This document shows, piece by piece, positions 7,857 to 17,400 of a stretch of 44,448 bases of DNA. Position 1 is the stretch's first letter, and every line of letters begins with the position of its first letter. Origin of the DNA: Acidobacteriota bacterium (GTDB lineage: Bacteria > Acidobacteriota > Vicinamibacteria > Vicinamibacterales > Fen-181); NCBI GenBank assembly GCA_017883185.1, contig JADGOB010000018.1, positions 1 to 44,448 on the forward strand, in the 5' to 3' direction. The notes beneath the pieces are model-generated. The model was not told the DNA's origin. It saw nothing but the letters and a program-made list of their open reading frames with translations, and ran no database searches. The position numbers and the translations under genes are program-made.

Positions 7857-10168
7857 TGCCGGACGATCGGTACTATGTGACCGATGTTCCGCCCGAGACT
7901 CCGGAGCCAGCCGACCAGCCCGCTCCATGGACCACGACCACGGTCGTGGGGAAGCGCCTGCCGCGGGTGGATGGATACGAACGCGTCAGTGGCGCCGCCG
8001 TCTACACGGCTGACGTGGTGCTGCCAGACATGCTCTACGCGGCGGTGCTGCGCTGCCCGCATGCGCATGCGATGGTCAGGAAGATCGACACCAGCAAGGC
8101 AGAGAAGATGCCGGGCGTGGCGGCGATTCTCACCGACAAGAGCCCGGGTGCGGATGTCCCCTGGTTCAATGCCCGTACCGGGCCGCTGAGCCGGTTGTTC
8201 GATCCGCACTGCCGCTACGAGGGCGAAGAGGTGGCGGGGGTGGCGGCCGAAACGCCGTATCAGGCCTGGGACGCGGTGCGGGCGATCGCGGTGGAGTACG
8301 AGGTGCTGCCGTTCGTCGCCGACGCCGAGGATGCGTTGAAGCCTGGGGCGGTGGCCATTCACCAGGGCGGCAACCGCTCGGGGGATGTCACCAGGTATGC
8401 CAGGGGAGACGTGGATGCCGGGTTCGCGGCGGCCGACGTGGTCGTCGAGCAGATTTACAGCACGGCGTGCGAAATCCACGCGCCGACCGAGACGCACGCG
8501 TCGGTGGCAAGGTGGGATGGCAACCGGCTGGTCGTGTGGGACTCCACGCAAGGGGTCTACCCGATTCAATCGGGCCTCGTCCAGTTGCTGAAGCTCCCGT
8601 CGTCAAGCGTGCGCGTCATCGGCCACTACATGGGGGGCGGGTTCGGGTCGAAGCTGAGTGTCAGCAAGCACACGGTGATCGCGGCGCTGCTGGCGAAGAT
8701 GACCGCCCGCCCGGTCAAGCTGCACCTCACGCGCGAAGAGAGCTTCCTGGCGGTCGGGAATCGTCCGCCGGACACGATGACGCTCAAGGCCGGCGTGAAG
8801 AAAGACGGCACGTTGACCGCGCTGCAGATGACGGTGCTGGGCACCGGCGGCGCGTATCCGGGCGGTGGCGTCGGCAGCGTGGACTGGGTGGTTCGCGACC
8901 TCTACACCTGCCCGAACGTGAAGACCGAGTTGACCGACGTCTTCATCAACGCCGGGCAGGCCAGGGCGTTCCGTGCGCCCGGTCATCCGCAGGGCGCGTG
9001 GGCGCTCGAGCAGATGATGGATCAGCTGGCGGAGCGGATCGGGATGGACCCGGTCGAGTTCCGCCTGAAGAACGTGCCGATGGTCAGCCAGGCCACCAGC
9101 GGCACCCCGCCCTACAGCTCGACGGGCCTCAAGGCGTGTCTCGAGGAGGGTGCGAAGCGGTTCGGGTGGAGCGAGGCGCGCAAGCGGGCGCGCACCGAAG
9201 GGCCGATACGCCGCGGCGTTGGCGTGGCTGCGGGCCTCTGGAGGGGCGGCGGCGGCGGACCGCCGGCCACGATCATCGTCAAGCTCTTTGCCGACGGGAG
9301 CGCGAACCTGAACATGGGCGCGAGCGACCTCGGCACCGGCACGAAGACCGTGATGGCCATGGTCGTGTCGGAGGAACTGGGCGTTCCGCTCGAGAAGATC
9401 CAGATCGAATGGGCCGACACGGCCACCACCCAGTACGCCACGGCCAGCGGCGGCAGCAAGACGGTGCCGACCGAGTCGCCGGCCGCGCGGGCGGCGGCCC
9501 TCGACGTCAAGCAGCAGTTGCTGACGATGGCCGCGGCGCAGCTGAAGGTGACGCCCGAAGAACTGGTCCTCAAGAACGGTGAAATCGTCTCGACGGCCGA
9601 CTCGTCGAAGAAGGTCGCGATCGCGGGCGTGAACGCGCTCCGCGGTCGCGGGCTGATCGTCGGCGTGGGTTACCGCGGCCCGAACCCCGAGGGCAAGGTC
9701 ATCTGCCCGTTTGGCGCCCACTTCGCCGAGGTCGAGGTGAACACCCGGACCGGGGAAGTGAAGGTGACGCGGTTCCTCGCCGCGCAGGACAGTGGCCGCG
9801 CGATGAATGAGCTGACCTACGAGAACCAGACCCAGGGCGGCATCACGATGGGCCTCGGCCTGGCGCTGACGGAGGGGCGCATCCTCGACCGCAGCCAGAC
9901 CGGCAAGATGGTCAACCGCAACTGGCACGACTACAAGATCCCGACGGCCATGGACGTCCCGGTCGAGCAGATCGTGATCCCGATCGACCTGCACGACTAC
10001 CAGGCGAACAGCACGGCCGCGAAGGGGCTGGGCGAACCGGCCACGGTTCCCGCGGCGCCCGCGGTCGCGAACGCCATCTACAACGCCTGCGGCGTGCGGA
10101 CCCCCGACACGCCCGTCAACCCGCTGCGGCTCATGGGCCTGCTGGCCGCATCGAAGAAGAGGGGATGA
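7853..10168 (+). CDS. Molybdopterin-binding catalytic subunit, xanthine dehydrogenase/aldehyde oxidoreductase family (PaoC-like)
   Basis: This is the large catalytic subunit, expected to hydroxylate an aldehyde or N-heterocycle at a Mo-cytosine-dinucleotide centre. It has 771 residues from ATG 7853, with AGGAGGT six bases upstream. Recognisable parts are the N-terminal entry KRLPRVDGYERVSGAAVYTADV, the first Mo-binding stretch GHYMGGGFGSK, QARAFRAPGHPQGAWALEQMMD and a second Gly-rich region (NLNMGASDLGTGT). The C-terminal GLGEP contains the invariant active-site Glu (E728). It has no signal peptide of its own and would be carried out with the Tat subunit. The substrate cannot be read from the sequence. 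A dedicated chaperone (PaoD/XdhC type) is not present in the window. Confidence 0.92.
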   Translation: MMPDDRYYVTDVPPETPEPADQPAPWTTTTVVGKRLPRVDGYERVSGAAVYTADVVLPDMLYAAVLRCPHAHAMVRKIDTSKAEKMPGVAAILTDKSPGADVPWFNARTGPLSRLFDPHCRYEGEEVAGVAAETPYQAWDAVRAIAVEYEVLPFVADAEDALKPGAVAIHQGGNRSGDVTRYARGDVDAGFAAADVVVEQIYSTACEIHAPTETHASVARWDGNRLVVWDSTQGVYPIQSGLVQLLKLPSSSVRVIGHYMGGGFGSKLSVSKHTVIAALLAKMTARPVKLHLTREESFLAVGNRPPDTMTLKAGVKKDGTLTALQMTVLGTGGAYPGGGVGSVDWVVRDLYTCPNVKTELTDVFINAGQARAFRAPGHPQGAWALEQMMDQLAERIGMDPVEFRLKNVPMVSQATSGTPPYSSTGLKACLEEGAKRFGWSEARKRARTEGPIRRGVGVAAGLWRGGGGGPPATIIVKLFADGSANLNMGASDLGTGTKTVMAMVVSEELGVPLEKIQIEWADTATTQYATASGGSKTVPTESPAARAAALDVKQQLLTMAAAQLKVTPEELVLKNGEIVSTADSSKKVAIAGVNALRGRGLIVGVGYRGPNPEGKVICPFGAHFAEVEVNTRTGEVKVTRFLAAQDSGRAMNELTYENQTQGGITMGLGLALTEGRILDRSQTGKMVNRNWHDYKIPTAMDVPVEQIVIPIDLHDYQANSTAAKGLGEPATVPAAPAVANAIYNACGVRTPDTPVNPLRLMGLLAASKKRG

Positions 10169-10171
10169 GCC

Positions 10172-11143
10172 ATGGTGCCTGGATTCACCTACGTCCGTGC
10201 GAAATCGGTCGCCGATGGTGTACGACAACTGGCTGCCCCGGGCGCGAAACTCCACGCCGGCGGCACCGACCTTCTCGGGTGCCTGCGTGACGGCGTGTTC
10301 AAGGCGGACAGGCTGATCAGCGTCAGCGGCCTGAAGGAACTTCGCGGGATCGCCCCGGTGCCGGCCGGAGGGTTGCGCATCGGCGCGTTGACGACGCACG
10401 CGCAGGTCGTCGCCGACAAGACGATCAACGAGCGTTACCGCGCGCTGGCCCAGGCCTCCGCTGCCGTTGCCAGCCCGCAGTTGCGGAACCAGGGCACGAT
10501 CGGCGGGAACCTGTGCCAGCGGCCGCGCTGCTGGTACTTCCGCGGCGACTTCCACTGCCTGCGCAAGGGCGGCGACCACTGTTATGCGGAGGGTGGCGAG
10601 AACCAGTACCACGCCGTCTTCGGCGGCCACAAGTGCTACATCGTGCATCCCTCCGATACCGCGCCTGCGCTGATTGCGCTCGGGGCCAGGGTGCGCATCG
10701 CCGGGCCTGGCGCCAGCCGGGTGGTGCCGCTCGCGTCGTTCTTCGTCGGGCCGGCGAAGATGATCACGAAAGAGACGATCCTCGAAAAGCGCGAGATCCT
10801 CACCGAGATTCTCCTGCCGGCGGCCGAACCGGATCTCCGGAGTTCCTACCGGAAAGTACGGGCCCGCGGGTCGTTTGATTTCGCCCTGGCCGGCATCGCG
10901 CTCGCCCTGCTGATAAAAGACGGCAAGGTGGCCCGGGCCCGGGTGGTGTTCTCGGGCGTCGCGCCGGTGCCGTGGCGGTCGGAGCCGGTGGAGCAGGCCA
11001 TTACCGGCAAGGCGCTCACGCCCGACGTGGTGGCGGCGGCGGCCGAGGCCGGGGTGAAAGGCGCTGAACCGCTCGAGAAGAACGGGTACAAGGTGCCGCT
11101 CCTCGAGGGCATCATCACCGAGTCGCTCCTCGCCCTGGCGTAA
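10172..11143 (+). CDS. FAD-binding subunit with an extra 4Fe-4S motif (PaoB-like)
   Basis: This is the medium, flavin-carrying subunit (323 residues) that passes electrons between the Fe-S subunit and the acceptor. FAD-binding stretches are LHAGGTDLLG (29-36) and NQGTIGGNL (106-114), followed by the CO-dehydrogenase flavoprotein C-terminal domain. A cysteine-rich insert after the second FAD motif (C115, C120, C129, C137: CQRPRC...FHC...DHC) matches the 4Fe-4S site known from the E. coli PaoB type and is absent from ordinary XdhB. It starts three bases after the Mo-subunit stop. The order here is Fe-S, Mo, FAD, unlike E. coli paoA-paoB-paoC. Confidence 0.9.
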   Translation: MVPGFTYVRAKSVADGVRQLAAPGAKLHAGGTDLLGCLRDGVFKADRLISVSGLKELRGIAPVPAGGLRIGALTTHAQVVADKTINERYRALAQASAAVASPQLRNQGTIGGNLCQRPRCWYFRGDFHCLRKGGDHCYAEGGENQYHAVFGGHKCYIVHPSDTAPALIALGARVRIAGPGASRVVPLASFFVGPAKMITKETILEKREILTEILLPAAEPDLRSSYRKVRARGSFDFALAGIALALLIKDGKVARARVVFSGVAPVPWRSEPVEQAITGKALTPDVVAAAAEAGVKGAEPLEKNGYKVPLLEGIITESLLALA

Positions 11144-11203
11144 GGTGTCCCGGACCGCGTGGGGGCGAGGCCGGATCGTCCTCACGCCCTTCTTTCCGGC
11201 GTC

Positions 11204-11228
11204 GGTAGGGGCGCGGCGTGCTGCGCCC
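11204..11228. repeat. GGTAGGGGCGC-type hairpin
   Basis: GGGCGC (11209-11214) pairs with GCGCCC (11223-11228) around GGCGTGCT. It sits after the molybdo-enzyme operon and just before the ribosome site of the next gene. The leading GGTAGGGGCG resembles the pepD hairpin (minus strand near 3168) and the GGTAGGGACG copy at 44192. Confidence 0.4.
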
Positions 11229-11244
11229 GTTTCCTGGAGCTGAC

Positions 11245-12213
11245 ATGTTCGATCTCTCTGCCGAGTTGTTGTCCGCGTCCACGATCGCCATTCGCGATTG
11301 CATGGGCGCCAGGCCCGGTGAGCGCGTGCTCGTCATTACCGACGAGCCGCTTCGCGCGATCGGTTTCGCGCTCCAGCGCGCGGCGCGTGACCTCGGGCAC
11401 GAGGTGCTGCTCGTGGACATGCTGCCGAGAACGAGCAACGGCGAGGAACCGCCTCCGGAGGTCGCCGACCTGATGAAGCGGGCGGACATCGTGCTGTGCC
11501 CGACGTCGAAGTCGCTCACGCACACCGACTCGCGCCGGGCGGCCAGCCTGGCCGGGGCGCGCGTCGCCACGCTGCCCGGCGTGACCGAGGCGATCATGGT
11601 CCGCTGCATGAACGCGAACTACGAGGAGATCGCGGCCCGTACCTACCGGCTGTGCGCCCTCCTCGAGGAGACGAACGTCGTCCGTGTCACCGCTCCGGCG
11701 GGCACCGACATCACGATGCCGATCACCGGTCGCGAGGCGCACGCCAGCTCCGGGCTCTTCCGGGAAAAGGGGCAGTCGGGCAACCTGCCGACCGGCGAAG
11801 CCTACCTGGCTCCGCTCGAAGGCCAGTCGACCGGTGTTGTCGTGGTCGATGGCTCCATGGCTGGCGTCGGCATGGTGAGCCAGCCGCTGCGGATCGTCGT
11901 GGAGCAGGGCTACGCGACCCAGATCTCGGGGGGGCCAGAGGCGCAGACACTCATCGCCTTGCTCGATCCGCACGGGAAGGATGCCCGCACGGTGGCCGAG
12001 TTCGGGATTGGGACGAACGACAAGGCGATCCTCACGGGCGTCATCCTCGAGGACGAGAAGGTGATGGGCACCATCCACATCGCCTTCGGCGACAACAAGT
12101 CGATGGGGGGGAACGTTCGCGTCGCGAGCCACCTCGACGGCCTGATCACGCGCCCGACCGTCTGGTTCGACGGGACGAAGGTGATGGAGGACGGCCGGTT
12201 GCTGGTTGGGTGA
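11245..12213 (+). CDS. M29-like aminopeptidase (aminopeptidase T-related)
   Basis: This is a predicted cytoplasmic metal-dependent aminopeptidase of 322 residues. The N-terminal part is a Rossmann-like domain (RPGERVLVITDEPL, ADIVLCPTSKSLTHT). The C-terminal part holds the putative metal ligands in the order expected for M29: the Glu of LPTGEAYLAP, the Glu of EFGIGTND, the His of GTIHIAFGDN and the His/Asp of SHLDGLI. ATG 11245 is chosen because GGAG precedes it by five bases; a GTG at 11218 lies inside the hairpin. It is shorter than classical M29 enzymes (about 400 residues), so 'M29-like' is safer. It is nine bases upstream of the M48 gene and co-directional. Confidence 0.82.
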   Translation: MFDLSAELLSASTIAIRDCMGARPGERVLVITDEPLRAIGFALQRAARDLGHEVLLVDMLPRTSNGEEPPPEVADLMKRADIVLCPTSKSLTHTDSRRAASLAGARVATLPGVTEAIMVRCMNANYEEIAARTYRLCALLEETNVVRVTAPAGTDITMPITGREAHASSGLFREKGQSGNLPTGEAYLAPLEGQSTGVVVVDGSMAGVGMVSQPLRIVVEQGYATQISGGPEAQTLIALLDPHGKDARTVAEFGIGTNDKAILTGVILEDEKVMGTIHIAFGDNKSMGGNVRVASHLDGLITRPTVWFDGTKVMEDGRLLVG

Positions 12214-12222
12214 CGAACACTG

Positions 12223-13704
12223 ATGAGCCGTCTCGTGATGCACAATCTCCTCAAGCCCCTCCTGGTCTTGCTGGTCATCCCGGTGCTCGCCACCGCCCTG
12301 GGCATGTTCGGCCGGAGCGAGTGGGACTCGCGCTGGAACGCCACGCTGATGCGGCAGCTGGCCGCCCAGCGGATGCGGCCGGATGCGCGCCTGCTCGCGC
12401 GCTACTCGCTGGCGACCTTGTGCTCCGATCGTCGAACGGGCGCGCGCCTGCCTCCCTGCCGGACCTACAACCTGTTTTCCACGGTGATCGGCGCCTCCGC
12501 CGTCGTGGGCGGCGCGGGCTTCGTGTTTCTCGGGGCGCTCCTGCTGACAGGTCACCTGTGTCGAGGCAGCAGGCGCCGGCTCGTCTGGCTGTTCCGGCCG
12601 TCGCTGGCGTTTGCCGCGGCCGGCACGGCGGCGCTGGCCGTCGCCCACGCGGTGCTGGCCATTGCCGTCGTGATCGCCGGCACGACCTACCTGTTCGGCG
12701 AGCCGGTCGAACGTGTCTCGACCTCGCTCGTCCTGGTCGTCGGTACCGCTGCCGTCGTGTGGGCGATCGCGATGGTGGCCGTCGCGTTTAGTGTCACCCG
12801 CAGGCCCACCATCACCGTGGTCGGGCGCGCGCTCGACCTGTCTTCCCAGCGTCCGCTGATGGAGGAGGTGGCACGGGTGGCCGACGCGGTCGGCGCACAG
12901 CCGCCGCGGAACATCGTCGCGTGCCTGGCGCCTGCCGTGTTCGTGACCGAGGTGAAGGTCGCGTGCCTCGATGGCGTCGTGGCCGGGCGCACATTGTGCC
13001 TCTCGCTGCCGCTCGGTCGAATCATCTCGATCGACGAGTTCCGTGCGCTGCTCGCCCACGAACTCGCGCACTTCTCACGAGAGGATGAAGGGTTCGCACG
13101 GCGGGTGGCGCCGTTCCATGCCGGGGCCTCGCGGGCGCTGGGTTCGCTGGCGCGACGCTCACGCGGCATCCGAGCGGCGGCGGTGTTCCCACCGCTGGTC
13201 CTGCTGCGCTTCTACATGGAGGCGGTGCAGGGGACGGAGGAACTTGGCGCGGAGCGGGAGACGACGGCCGATCGACTGGCCGCGACCGTCGCGGGCCGGG
13301 AGTCGCTGGGTTCGGCACTGGTGAAGACGCAGGCGTTCGGGCCCGCGTGGTACGCGGCGTACGGCGTCATGCAGGAGGCCGTGGCCGGACGCATGCAGTA
13401 TCTCAATTCCAGCGCGTTGTTCCAGGAGATCGTCGCGTCGAACACCGGCTCCGAGCGGTTGATCGGCATCGGGCAGCAGCGCGTGGACCACCCGACCGAT
13501 CGTCACCCGACGCTCGCCGAGCGGTTGACGGCCCTGGACCTCAACCTGTTGCAGGTGGCTGCGGCAGCGCTCGAGACCGCCCCGGTCTTGCCGGCGATTT
13601 CGCTGGTGCAGGGATACGAGGCGCTGGAGCAGGGATTGTCGGCCGCGGAACACCATCTGATGGCGGCGACCGGCGGGGAACTGATGGAGCGGCTCGGCGA
13701 GTAG
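12223..13704 (+). CDS. Membrane-bound M48/M56-type zinc metallopeptidase
   Basis: This integral membrane peptidase has 493 residues. Four hydrophobic segments come first (about residues 6-26, 85-112, 125-162 and 167-190). A protease domain follows with the zinc motif HELAH (H279, E280, H283) in LLAHELAHFSREDEG. Downstream, ELGAERETTADRLAA supplies the likely third ligand Glu and a conserved Asp, as in M48 (ExxxD). The sequence TDRHPTLAERLTAL near the C-terminus is typical of M48. The probable role is membrane protein quality control or signal-responsive proteolysis. It lies nine bases after the aminopeptidase, so the two are probably co-transcribed. Confidence 0.88.
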   Translation: MSRLVMHNLLKPLLVLLVIPVLATALGMFGRSEWDSRWNATLMRQLAAQRMRPDARLLARYSLATLCSDRRTGARLPPCRTYNLFSTVIGASAVVGGAGFVFLGALLLTGHLCRGSRRRLVWLFRPSLAFAAAGTAALAVAHAVLAIAVVIAGTTYLFGEPVERVSTSLVLVVGTAAVVWAIAMVAVAFSVTRRPTITVVGRALDLSSQRPLMEEVARVADAVGAQPPRNIVACLAPAVFVTEVKVACLDGVVAGRTLCLSLPLGRIISIDEFRALLAHELAHFSREDEGFARRVAPFHAGASRALGSLARRSRGIRAAAVFPPLVLLRFYMEAVQGTEELGAERETTADRLAATVAGRESLGSALVKTQAFGPAWYAAYGVMQEAVAGRMQYLNSSALFQEIVASNTGSERLIGIGQQRVDHPTDRHPTLAERLTALDLNLLQVAAAALETAPVLPAISLVQGYEALEQGLSAAEHHLMAATGGELMERLGE

Positions 13705-13709
13705 CGCCG

Positions 13710-14198
13710 CTAGGTGGACTCGAAGATCCCGCGCGTCCAGGCAATCGCTTTGGGGTAGTACATCGAGAGATCCCGCTCGGTCAACCCAGCGTGCCCGGCG
13801 AATTCCGACGCCTCGTCCCATTGTCCCCGCTCGCGGATTTCGCCAACATCTCGCAGAGGCGCGCGCGCAGCATCGAGGCGACGATCAGCTCCGCCGGCAG
13901 GTCCTTGCCCAGTTCGGCGAGGCTCCAGATCGTCGCACAGACGCGAACCTCCCGCTCCCCGAGCAGCACGAGCGCGTGGCGCAGGGAGGAAGTGGCCATC
14001 CGGAACCCGTAGGCGGCCGAATTGACGCGGCGCAGCAGGCGGAGCGTCATCGACGTGGGGCGTCTGCAACTCCGGGTTCGGCCCGGGGATGAAGAAGTTG
14101 TCGGTGCCCGACCGGAACAGCCGCTCGTAGGCGAAGACCCGCTGGCGGTCATCGAGAATCGGTTGCCGGGCGACGAAGATGTCGGTGAATTGCGGCAT
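13710..14198 (-). pseudogene. Decayed EAL-HDOD (YuxH-like) signalling gene with two internal deletions and frameshifts
   Basis: Three pieces of one family are found in the right order but in shifting frames. From ATG 14198 the frame reads MPQFTDIFVARQPILDDRQR and VFAYERLFRSGTDNFF, the start of EAL-HDOD proteins. Near 14050 the homology moves to another frame with HDOD sequence (SMTLRLLRRVNSAAYGF, SSLRHALVLLGEREVR, WSLAELGKDLPAELIVASML). Near 13840 it returns to the first frame with the C-terminal end (RERGQWDEASEFAGHAGLTE, YYPKAIAWTRGIF, stop 13710). Most of the EAL domain and part of the HDOD domain are missing. It cannot make a full protein. Confidence 0.85.
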
Positions 14199-14432
14199 GG
14201 CGACGCTGACGGGAAGTCGTGGAGTCCCTCTCTGGAGATAATCGGTAGACGGTGGGCCCGGTTGAGACGGTTTCTCACCTCCTTCCGGGATCTTGCGTCC
14301 CCGGCCCTGCGCATCCAGGCCAATGCGGCACGCTGGCAGCAGCCGCAATTGACGCGGATGATGGCGTGGAGAACAATGATCCGCGCCGGACGCGCCGTTG
14401 TCGCCCTGGGCCGTTTTCTGGAGGAGGATCCG

Positions 14433-17400
14433 ATGTTTCGAGTGATCGGGCGGGTGTGTGCCCCGCTGGTCTTGACCCTGCTCGTCGCGGCGGCCTGGAT
14501 GGTCCCGGCAGGCGCTCGCGGGACGCCGCCGGCCACGCCAGCGCTGCCCTCATTCGCCGACCCCGGCATCTCGCCGGACGGCGCCGAAATCGCCTTCGTG
14601 TCCGGCGGCGACATCTGGACGGTGCCCGCCTCCGGCGGCGTGGCGCGGCTGCTCGTGTCGCACCCGGCCACCGAGTCGCGCCCTGTCTATTCGCCTGCGG
14701 GAGACCGGCTCGCATTCGTGTCCACCCGCACTGGCAATGGCGACGTCTATCTCCTGACGTTCGCCACCGGCGAGCTGCGCCGGCTGACGTTCGACGATGG
14801 CGCGGACGTGCTGGACGCTTGGTCGCGAGATGGCCGCTGGATCTATTTCTCGTCGACCAGCCGCGACATCGCCGGCATGAATGACATCTTTCGCGTGCCC
14901 GTGGACGGGGGCACGCCGATGGCGGTGAGCGCCGATCGTTACGTGAACGAGTATTTCTCGGCCCCGTCGCCCGATGGCAAGCATCTCGCCTTCACCGCGC
15001 GTGGCCTGGCCTCCAGCCAGTGGTGGCGCAAGGGACACAGCCACATCGACGAGTCGGAGATCTGGTTGCTGACCGACGGCGCGGCCCCCGCCTACGAGAG
15101 GGTGACCGAGGGTGGCGCGAAGGAGATGTGGCCGATGTGGGACGGCAACCGCCCATCGTTGTTCTACGTGTCGGACCGCAGCGGCGCGCAAAACATCTGG
15201 AGGCGGGAGATCGGCAAACCCGCGACGCAGGTCACGCGGTTCACCGACGGCCGTGTGCTCTGGCCCTCGATCTCGTCCGATGGCCGACGCCTGGTCTTCG
15301 AGCGCGAGTTCGGGATCTGGATGCTGGACACGACCACCGGCCGGGCCGCGGCCGTCGCTATCGCCCGCCGGGGCGCACCTGACGGGCTCGCGGTGGAACA
15401 CCTGACGCTCACGAACCAGATCCAGGAACTGGCCCTGTCTCCCGACGGGAAGAAAATCGCCTTTGTCGTCCACGGGGAGGTCTTTGCTGCTGCCTCGAAG
15501 GACGGTGGAGATGCGGCCCGCGTGACGAGCACCCCGGCCAACGAGTCGCAGGTGGCGTGGGCGCCTGACGGCCGCCGCCTGGTCTATGCGTCGGACCGCG
15601 ACGGCGCGACGCACCTGTTCCTCTACGACTTCCGGACGACGACCGAGACGCAGTTGACCCGCGACGTCCTCGACGATGCCCTGCCCGTGTTCTCGCCTGA
15701 CGGGAAGCTGCTGGCCTTCGAGCGGGGGCAGCGCGAGTTGCGGCTGCTCGATATCGACACCAGGCAGGAGCGGGTGGTCGCACAAGGATACCTGTCGGAC
15801 AAGCTGTCCGGCGGTCATCCCGTCGCCTGGTCTCCAGACGGGAAGTGGGTGGCGTATCTCGGCCTCGGTCCGAAGGGGTTCACGAATGTCCACGTCGCCG
15901 CGGTGGCTGGAGGCGCCCCCCGGCAGGCCAGCTTCGTGGCCAACGCGTTCGCGGGCAGCGTGTCGTGGAGCCCCGACGGGACGTTCCTCCTGTTCAATAC
16001 CTCCCAGCGAACCGAGGTCGGTCAGCTTGCTCGCGTCGATCTCACTTTGCGTGTGCCGAAGTTCCGGGAGGATCAATTCCGGGAACTCTTCCAGGAGGAG
16101 ATGCCCAGGCCGTCGGCGCCTCCAGCGCAACCGCCCGTCCCTGAGACCACCAGGCCGTCACCGGCGCCGGATGTGATGCCGGCCCAGGACGCGAAAGAGA
16201 CGAAGGACCCGAAGGACGTAAAGAAGCCGGTCAAGCCCGTCGAGATCGCGTTCGAGCAGCTTCGACGACGCCTGGCGATCGTGCCCGCCGGGGTGGACGT
16301 GTCCGACCAGGCGATCAGCCCGGACGGGAAGTGGGCCCTGCTGACCGTGTCGGCTGCCGGCCAGACGAACCTGTACACGTACTCGCTCGACGAGCTGTCG
16401 CGGGAACGCCCGGTCGCGCGCCAGCTGACATCGACGTCCGGGGCCAAGTCGGACGCGCAGTTCTCGCCGGATTCGAAGGAGGCGTACTACCTCGAGGATG
16501 GGCGCGTCCAGGTCATCACGCTCGAGCGCCGGGAGACGCGGAGCATCCAGGTCACGGCCGAGATGGACGTGGACTTCCGGACCGAGAGGCTCGAGGTGTT
16601 CGACCAGGCGTGGACCTATCAGCGCGACAGCTTCTTCGATCCGAAGTTCAACGGCGTGGACTGGGACGGCGTCCGCGCCCGCTATCGCCCACTGGCGGCG
16701 GGCGCCGCGACCGGCGACGAGCTTCGCCGCGTCATCTCACTGATGGTCGGCGAGCTGAACGCGTCGCACCTCGGGATTTCCGCGCCCTCGTCCGGGGGCG
16801 TCACGGGGGCGACCGGGCGTCTCGGCCTCCGGTTCGACCGGGGCGTGTACGAACGGGATGGGAAGTTCCGCATCTCGGAAGTGGTGCCGCTCGGCCCGGC
16901 CGCCGTGACGCGGGCGATCAAGGTCGGGGACGCTCTGGTGGCGGTGGACGGGACCGCGCTTGGCGCCCGGACGAACCTCGACGAGGTGCTCGACCACAAG
17001 GTCGGACGCCGCGTGGTCCTGACGATCGCCACGGGGCCGGACGGCAAGGACAAGCGGGAAGTGGCCGTACGTCCTGCGACGCAGGCCACCGAGAAGGGCT
17101 TGATCTATCGGGAGTGGGTCGAGGGCAACCGGGCCTACGTCGAGAAGGTCAGCGGGGGGCGTCTCGGGTACGTGCACATGATCGACATGGGTGCCGCGTC
17201 GCTGGCACAGTTGCACGTCGATCTCGACACCGAGAACCACGGCCGGGATGGTGTCGTCGTCGACATCAGGAACAACAACGGCGGCTTCGTCAACGTCTAT
17301 GCCATTGACGTCCTGGCGCGGCGCGGATACCTGACGATGACGCCACGCGGGCTGCCGTCCACGCCGGCCCGCCCGGCGCTGGGTCAGCGGGCGCTGGAGT

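Noticed and set aside
14022-14432. An N-terminal extension of the tricorn-like protease back to 14022
   Set aside because: The stretch overlaps the EAL-HDOD remnant on the other strand, has no export or family signal, and GGAGGAGG plus a signal peptide mark ATG 14433.
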